A stretch of 64,000 nt of DNA from Syncephalis plumigaleata (taxonomy: Eukaryota; Zoopagomycota; Zoopagomycetes; Zoopagales; Piptocephalidaceae), in contig JAIXMF010000010.1 of NCBI GenBank assembly GCA_025201365.1, positions 124,001 through 188,000 on the forward strand, in the 5' to 3' direction. The stretch's first letter is position 1, and the number at the start of each line of letters is the position of its first letter. The notes below the pieces were generated by a model. That model was not told the origin of the DNA and made no database searches. It saw only the letters and a program-made list of their open reading frames with translations. The translations under genes and the position numbers were made by a program. Shown here piece by piece: positions 54,801 to 64,000 of this stretch.

Positions 54801-57227
54801 CTTACCAATATCAGGAACAGCATCAACATCAGCAGGAGCACCAGTAACAATGACATCAACAACAACAACAACGAGTGTTGCACGTAAATCACAAGAAGTA
54901 ATAAGGACATCTACTGATGAAGCGGCAATATCTGATGAATTGGCTGCTAATTTGGATCATAAAACAGCATTGGCCGCCGTTGTATCCAAAGATATGGTGG
55001 GTGCTGATGGTAAGCCAATTCAGACGGTCAAGGCTGCCAAAGCACGTGTGGCGGCCAATGTAGCAGCTACTGTAGCAGCTAGTAAGCAACAAGATCCAGT
55101 GGTTCGTAAAGTATGTATTAAGTAGTACTCTTATATGATAATGATGGATACACCTTTACTAATAACTATTTAGGTAATGGCCACTATATTTGTAGATAAT
55201 GCAGATACGAAATATACAGTACAGTTGACATCGACCATGACTACGGTGGATACAATCAAGATGATGCGAGAGGCAAATCAAATCACCGATGATGATCCTA
55301 CATGGACCATATTTGAGTTGATTAATGACTTTGGTGCTGGTAAGTAGTAGTAATGTATTATTACGGCTATTATTATTATTATTATTATTAACATAAATGA
55401 TTAGAGCGGCCAATAGCAGATTGGGAAACCATTACTGATGTGCTATCTACTTGGGATGCCTCTCAGAATAATGGGCTTGTGGCACGTAAATCGGCATTCC
55501 GTACTGGATTATCATGCTCGGTAAGATAATAGAATGATATGATACTTTATTGATCAGTATTAATTCAATCAAATGCAATAGGGATTAGTAACGGGATTCC
55601 CACAATATATGGCCAAATTATCCATGGACAAGAATAGAAAATGGCAAAAGCGTAACTTTTACACAAGGGATGCAGCTATTTATTATTCAAAGGACAAAAA
55701 GGTAATGATAATGGAATAGAATGAGTAGACATGATGATGTTAACTAATAGATATGTATAATGATTGATTAGTGCAAGGATGAAACGCTTTTCTGTTACTT
55801 AAGCAATCATGAAGCCTACACTATGACGGTAGCACATACTAAAGCACCTACCGATTATGTCTTTGCATTCAAGTCTCAAGAGTCTATTCGTATATTTGAG
55901 AAACCCGAACGAGATTATATTCACTTTGTATGTGCCGACAATGTTGTTCAATTACGTGAATGGCTCCTGTGTATTCGATCGATCAAGGTAGGTATAACTT
56001 TGGTTTATTGTGTTGCTATAATAGCTACGTATTAATCTATACCATGTCTATAGCGTCAATTGAAATTCGCCGAATCTCCTGAACTATTTCCAGATGCCTT
56101 TGCAGCTAGTCAAACAAAGGCAACTCAAGGAGATTCTATTCTCGGTGATGTAAGTATTACTGTAACTATTGTTATTGTTATTATGATGCTAATGATCGCT
56201 CGTCTATTTGTTGAATTAGTCAATACTTGGATCATTGGGTATTTCGAGTAGTATGCTAAGCGCCAGTGTAGGCAATGGTGCAGCAGCAGGTTCATTGCTA
56301 GCTGCCGTTGATTCTCTAGTGCAGGCAAAGGAGACTGATAAAGACAAGGAAGACGACGAGAAACCCGCGGCTAGTCAGTTGCCTAATGTGTTCAAACCGG
56401 GATCATTACTCGCAGAGATGAAGCCAATCGATCCAAATGCACATGAAGAAGAGGAGAAGGAAGGTGACGCCATCACTAATGCACGATTTACAGAGGGTTC
56501 CCTACTGAATGACATTAAAGCCATAGCACCAGCGAGGCAACCATCAGACGATGAAGATGATGCACCGGCTTTAACCTTTAAATCGGGCACACTATTGGCG
56601 GTAGCGGATAAAACAGCTCAGTCCGCCAAGGAAGCACGAGAAACGGAGGAGAAGGCACCGATGCAATTCAAATCAGGTTCATTACTAAGCGGCGGCCTAC
56701 AAAAGACCACCGATACACGTGATGTTGAAGAGAAGACGTTGTTGCAATTCAAATCGGGCTCATTACTAAGTGAAGGATTGACCAAGAATGAGGGACCTTC
56801 AGTGGAGGATAAGCATGCACTGCAATTTAAATCGGGTTCATTGCTTAGCGATGCAACAACGCGAACTGACCTACTACCCGATGAACGTCGTGTAATTAAT
56901 CATAGTGGCACTAGTGCTGGTGGTACATTATTACGGATTGATTTGAAACGGGAAGAAGGCCATACCGAGAAATTGAAGAAGACCGGTCGGTACAAACCGT
57001 TAATCGATTTCAGTGAACAAGGACCGCCTAAACCGGTGGCACCAAAGAAGACACCACAGCCGCAAATCAGCAACTATAAGGGTAAACCATTGCTTAACTT
57101 TAACGGTCATGACGGCGACAATGACAGTAGTAGTGAGGGTTCGGATGAAGATGACAATGAAGATGAGGATGCATCAGATGGTTCGTCGTCGTCGTCGTCG
57201 TCATCGTCGTCATCAGATAGTGAATAG
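51879..57227 (+). CDS. RA-PH domain adaptor of the MRL type (RIAM/lamellipodin-like)
   Basis: A 1630-residue adaptor from eight exons (51879-53822, 53884-55110, 55174-55339, 55405-55520, 55582-55701, 55772-55987, 56054-56149, 56220-57227). The first 1050 residues are disordered: Ser/Asp/Asn-rich with basic patches and short proline runs. A Ras-association domain (TIFVDNADTKYTVQL, VDTIKMMREANQI, TIFELINDFGAERPIADWE) passes directly into a PH domain (KNRKWQKRNFYTRDAAIYYSKDKK, DYVFAFKSQESIRIFEKPE, VQLREWLLCIRSIK). This RA-PH tandem defines the MRL/Grb7-type adaptors that link Ras/Rap GTPases and phosphoinositides to actin. The C-terminus carries six or seven copies of an FKSGSLL motif between acidic linkers (56385-56940), then KPLLNFNGHDGD and a Ser/Asp tail. 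Clean phases throughout. Confidence 0.88.
56385..56940 (+). repeat. FKSGSLL repeats in the RA-PH protein
   Basis: Successive forms: FKPGSLLAEM, FTEGSLLNDI, FKSGTLLAVA, FKSGSLLSGG, FKSGSLLSEG, FKSGSLLSDA and the weaker SAGGTLLRI, spaced about 25-45 residues apart by acidic, Lys/Glu/Asp-rich linkers. The motif is constant while linkers vary, unlike a young DNA tandem repeat. Confidence 0.85.
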
Positions 57228-57637
57228 ATAGTATCATAATATTAATGAAAATGTTAAACTATAGTTATATTTAGTATTGAATAATCTCATATATATATAT
57301 ATATCATTATAATAAATCAGTTAATTAGAGGAATTATCTCAAATCTATAATATCTTTCGAATAATCTAGTAATTGCCCTTTTACTTGTACTAATAATGTG
57401 TTCTATAGACTAGATGATTAATTGAATAAATCAACTATAGTAGCAATTGAGACATCAAACTGTACAAACTGACGAATGCTTCTCAATGCATAGAGGGCGT
57501 TGTTCGGTAGCACATGTACTACGTCATCATTTCATTCTGTTTGATTGAAGCTTGCCATCTGAATCCACTCGACTGCCATTATAACAATGCACTGAATAAA
57601 GCAAGCATCCGTATCGCCTTTCTTATTTCATTCCACT
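57228..57637. other. Intergenic region
   Basis: A 410-bp AT-rich spacer with a TA run at 57292-57303 and AATAAA-like signals. No gene is seen. Confidence 0.55.
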
Positions 57638-59263
57638 ATGTCTACTACTACTACTACTACTGAAATATTGAGTAATCCCAATTCGTCTTGTAGATTACTA
57701 GTTTGTCTGAATACTCTTCCATTTCATGACCTGCGTGTCTTTCGTAGTCTACTTGGTCCTACTGAATTAGTGCGTTTATCAGCATGTTGTCACTCGTTAA
57801 GAAGCAGTATTCGAAATGATAGAGCATTATGGCAAGAAGTATACCATAGGGATTTTCTATCGGGAGCCTATTATACTAAAGAAATGGAATTCGTACTATG
57901 GTGTATACGTACGGATGTCAACAATCCATGTACATCGGATAAACGAGCCGATCTACTAGAGAATGTGGACTGGTACAACACATATCGTCGACGAGTGAGC
58001 ACCGAGAATAATTGGCGATATGGACGATGTAATACCACGCATATCGATATGGAAACTGACAGGGATGGAATAGGTTATCGCAAAGATGGTGATGATAATT
58101 ATATATATATTACGCAGCAAAATCGTTCAGACGAAACACCAGATCATACCTACACTTTAGAATATCTACCACATTCAAACCTTAAATCAAGCAACAACAT
58201 TATATATGAAAGCACATTCTCCACATCGCCAAATGTTCTTTCGCTGGATAGTGATACTGATACTCAGTATGATTATGTTACGGGTGACCATTACATAGCC
58301 GTATCTCCTAAGGTAGTCAGAAACAGGCCTAACTATAATGTAAAAATACTCTCTCGCAAGCATGGTGGTGTTTTTACTACATTTGACGTTCCAGTACAAT
58401 ATCGAGTAGAGACAATCAAGGGGAAATGGATATTGCTAGTGCATGAATTGCAACTGACATGCGGATATTTGCCAATTTGTAAGTGTAGTAATTGTACAAC
58501 GATACAATATAACTAGTACTAATAATCAATGAATCTAGTCAATGCAATGGTATTCGATATAGATAATAATGTTATGTGTCCAGGAAGCATTGATAAATTC
58601 CCACATGCGGTATGCTTTTACGAACCAACCGATAGCACAGCGACAATCTATACGGCGAGACTACTCAAAGATGACGTGGATCGTATTGAATGGACACTAT
58701 ACCAATTCTCGAGCAATAATCCTGTTGTACAATTGCGAAGTGGCTCATTTCAACTACCTGAGAATACAGGTGATGCGGGATTAGTGGCGTATAACTCATA
58801 TAATTCGTATATGATTATCAGATTATATGGTTATCCTACTTATAATTCATACATAATCCATAGTGTAGCATCCAGTGGTCAAAGCCATACTCCACGTAAT
58901 TCCTACACCATCTCTGACCAACATATACCTATTCCATTGTTAAGGGCTGGATACACGTGTGGAATATTCGATTTCAACCCAGTAAAAGTATGGACAGATT
59001 TATCTTACAATGACGATCAAGTATTACAAATGCCGGGTACATTTCGCATTAGACATATTATTGGAGATCTCTATGTTTTTACTGTAAAAGATCATAATGA
59101 TATAGAAAGTCGATTGCTCGTCGACATCAATACAAAAGAAACAATACGTACATTGGAAGCACCAAATAAGGGTTGGCAATTAGAAATTGATGCAATGGCT
59201 GGTACGATAGGTTGTCCTTATGACTGCCATGTGCAAACAATACAAGAATACGGTGAATTATAA
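57638..59263 (+). CDS. F-box protein with beta-rich C-terminal domain
   Basis: A 521-residue protein from exons 57638-58478 and 58539-59263. The N-terminal F-box-like motif (residues about 25-70) reads LPFHDLRVFRSLLGPTELVRLSACCHSLRSSIRNDRALWQEVYHRDF, with the Leu-Pro start, the central cysteine/leucine helix and the W of LW. F-boxes bind Skp1 in SCF ubiquitin ligases. The remainder alternates short beta-like stretches with Tyr/Asp/Asn loops (YDYVTGDHYIAVSPKVV, TFDVPVQYRVETIKGKWILLV, FRIRHIIGDLYVFTV), as in a beta-propeller, but without WD or Kelch signatures. The substrate is unknown. The intron is supported by the frame being restored. Confidence 0.75.
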
Positions 59264-59341
59264 CAAGCAGTAATAAATTTATTTTTATTTTTATTTTTTA
59301 TTTTTTATTTGCATTTCAATACACTCTTACATTTATTCAAT

Positions 59342-60563
59342 ATGACAGATCACGATACCACTCAAGTAACCACTGTTCCAATGACAGACATGGATACTGA
59401 AGCGATAGTGGATGCCAACATAGACACTAAAGACAATGAAATGTTGTCAGATTCCAGTGATTTACCAACAACTAGCTCCTATGAAAGTAGCAGTGATAGT
59501 GAGAATGAGAGCAACAGCAACAAGACAAGAGGCAAGTCTATAATACGTAGTGATATACGTGTACGTATACATTTCCACTAATGAACTAGAGATAGGTATG
59601 ACGGCCGATGAACATGCACAATATCAGCAACAGATAGCTTCAATGGTCGAGGATGACGATGAGGATGTCGGTGGCAGTAATGGAGGACCATTACGAACTC
59701 AAAATGAAATTGAACCACCACCACCACCACGACCAGATATTGCTATCGATCATGCCACGCCTATTGCACCATTTGGTGTGATTCAATCTATTGTCAAGCA
59801 ACCGGGTGCCAATTATATAACTGTCATTATTATGCAGAATACACACCAGGAATCGCGTCCACTTGATATTGGCAGTATTATCGTGTTAGAAGATCGTACT
59901 ATTCTAGGCGAGGTATGGTATATATATATATATATAGCTGGATCATGTAGATAATCGTTTATTCATTCAAATGACGATACTTGTACAATAGGTGTTTGAA
60001 ACATTTGGACCGGTAGTTCAGCCACTCTATACGATACGACTAGCTACTGATGTGGATGCTAATAATGAGATAAAAATGGCCGTGGGCACTCTAGTCTACT
60101 ACCTACCAACACATACTCAATTTGTGCTTACACAAGAATTACGCAAATTGAAGGGTAGCGATGCTAGTAATTATTTTGATGAAGAAGTAGCGGAAGATGT
60201 AAGTAGATTAGACTAGATTATTGGTAATTCATTAACATACATACATGTATATATATATGAATGATGATTATAGGAATTAGAGTTTTCTGACGATGAAGAA
60301 GAAATGGAGCATAAGCGTAAATTAAGACAGAAAAGACAACGGTAAGCAACAGGTATAGCATAATATATATATATAATAATGTATATGTATATCATTGTAT
60401 ATCTAGTCAAAAGCGAACATCTACTAAAATGAATCAAGACACCATTCCTCCTCCTCCATCAACGACCGATTCATCAATGATGGCAGTAGATGAAGATTTA
60501 TATGTACCATTAGCTAGACCATCTACCACTACCAATGCTACTACACCTAGTTCATTCCAATAA
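59342..60563 (+). CDS. NAF1: H/ACA RNP assembly factor NAF1
   Basis: NAF1 helps assemble H/ACA snoRNPs by holding dyskerin/Cbf5 before Gar1 replaces it. 314 residues from exons 59342-59531, 59590-59912, 59992-60198, 60274-60341 and 60407-60563. The Gar1-like core spans PIAPFGVIQSIVKQPGANYITVIIM, LDIGSIIVLEDRTILGEVFETFGPVVQPLYTIRL and VGTLVYYLPTHTQFVLTQEL. The flanks are typical: an acidic Ser/Asp-rich N-terminus with a PPPPPRP stretch, and ELEFSDDEEE plus a Lys/Arg-rich segment after the core. The first intron (59532-59589) begins with GC (GCAAGT). This family is usually longer in animals, and this size fits fungi. Confidence 0.92.
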
Positions 60564-60603
60564 TATGATTACTACTTTGACTACTTTTATTATTTGCAAT
60601 AAA

Positions 60604-63791
<3,188 letters not shown>

Positions 63792-63939
63792 TATTGAACC
63801 ATAAGCAGGCGTGTCGTTATATAAAGAGCGAGGAAAAAGAGAAAGGGCGAAAATCGTATTGTGATAACTTGTTCTTTTTTTCCATTTTGATCATCCCCCA
63901 TCTTCTGAATCGATCGTTGCCTACAACAATCTATTCAAT
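63792..63939. promoter_or_regulatory. Short bidirectional promoter, AFG2 / BuGZ-like
   Basis: Just 148 bp separate the divergent start codons. A TATATAA stretch (63818-63824, minus-strand direction) and a T-rich block on the plus side are seen. Confidence 0.45.
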
Positions 63940-63986
63940 ATGGCCAAGAAGAAGAGGAAGCAAGTACAAACTAAGCCATGGTGCTG
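63940..63986 (+). CDS. BuGZ/ZNF207-like zinc-finger protein, first exon only
   Basis: The window ends inside this gene. Exon 1 encodes MAKKKRKQVQTKPWCW followed by a GTAAGA donor. The short basic start leading straight into KPWCWYC is the hallmark of the ZNF207/BuGZ family, whose two C2H2 fingers bind microtubules and Bub3 in animals. The second cysteine and the rest lie beyond the window. Assignment rests on 16 residues, but the motif is distinctive. Confidence 0.65.
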
Positions 63987-64000
63987 GTAAGATCATACTA

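Overview
The window is nuclear DNA of a eukaryote with a compact, intron-rich genome, most likely an early-diverging fungus. Most introns are about 45-90 bp, with GTAAGT-type donors, CTAAC/CTAAT branch sites and TAG acceptors, and genes sit close together on both strands. Several genes point to fungi: a stand-alone Ade8-type GAR transformylase, a Prm10/ThrE-like membrane protein, an RSC/polybromo protein with ankyrin repeats, and an Mrl1-like MRH receptor. A Zoopagomycota-like or other 'zygomycete' source is a guess; no rRNA long enough to place it is present.

Layout. 0-6.3 kb: 3' part of a PKA catalytic subunit (+), GAR transformylase (+), MRH-domain receptor (-), histone H2A.Z (+); these genes carry single-base frame breaks that look like sequencing errors. 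6.8-10.7 kb: HPRT (-), a polytopic membrane protein (+), OPA3 (+). 10.96-12.8 kb: first copy of a 1.8-kb dispersed repeat. 13.5-15.8 kb: a many-exon protein kinase with an FHA-like N-terminus. 17-26.3 kb: exosome subunit RRP42 (-), a bromodomain/ankyrin/BAH chromatin-remodelling subunit (+) and a ThrE-family transporter (+). 26.3-28.9 kb: gene-poor. 28.9-30.7 kb: second repeat copy.

30.9-50 kb is accessory in character. It holds two signal-peptide-bearing kinases with HGD/HND and DFD motifs, a secreted pseudokinase sharing their exon plan, one intact and two decayed members of an orphan polytopic membrane family, and a tiny secreted Ser/Pro-rich protein. Interleaved are housekeeping genes: an HSDL2-like SDR, calcipressin, RFC5, GPN3 and CD2BP2/LIN1. 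At 50.2-50.4 kb a 5S rRNA gene and a tRNA-Glu gene lie 11 bp apart in the same direction with no terminator between them.

51.9-64 kb: an RA-PH (MRL-family) adaptor with a repeated FKSGSLL motif, an F-box protein, NAF1, the AFG2/SPATA5 AAA-ATPase (-) and the first exon of a BuGZ/ZNF207-like gene (+). Common functional themes are RNA and ribosome biogenesis (RRP42, NAF1, AFG2, GPN3, 5S/tRNA), chromatin and replication (H2A.Z, RSC-like, RFC5), purine metabolism (Ade8, HPRT) and signalling (PKA, calcipressin, MRL adaptor). The best candidates for something new are the 5S-tRNA unit, the secreted DFD-kinase/pseudokinase family with its membrane-protein neighbours, and the FKSGSLL repeat.
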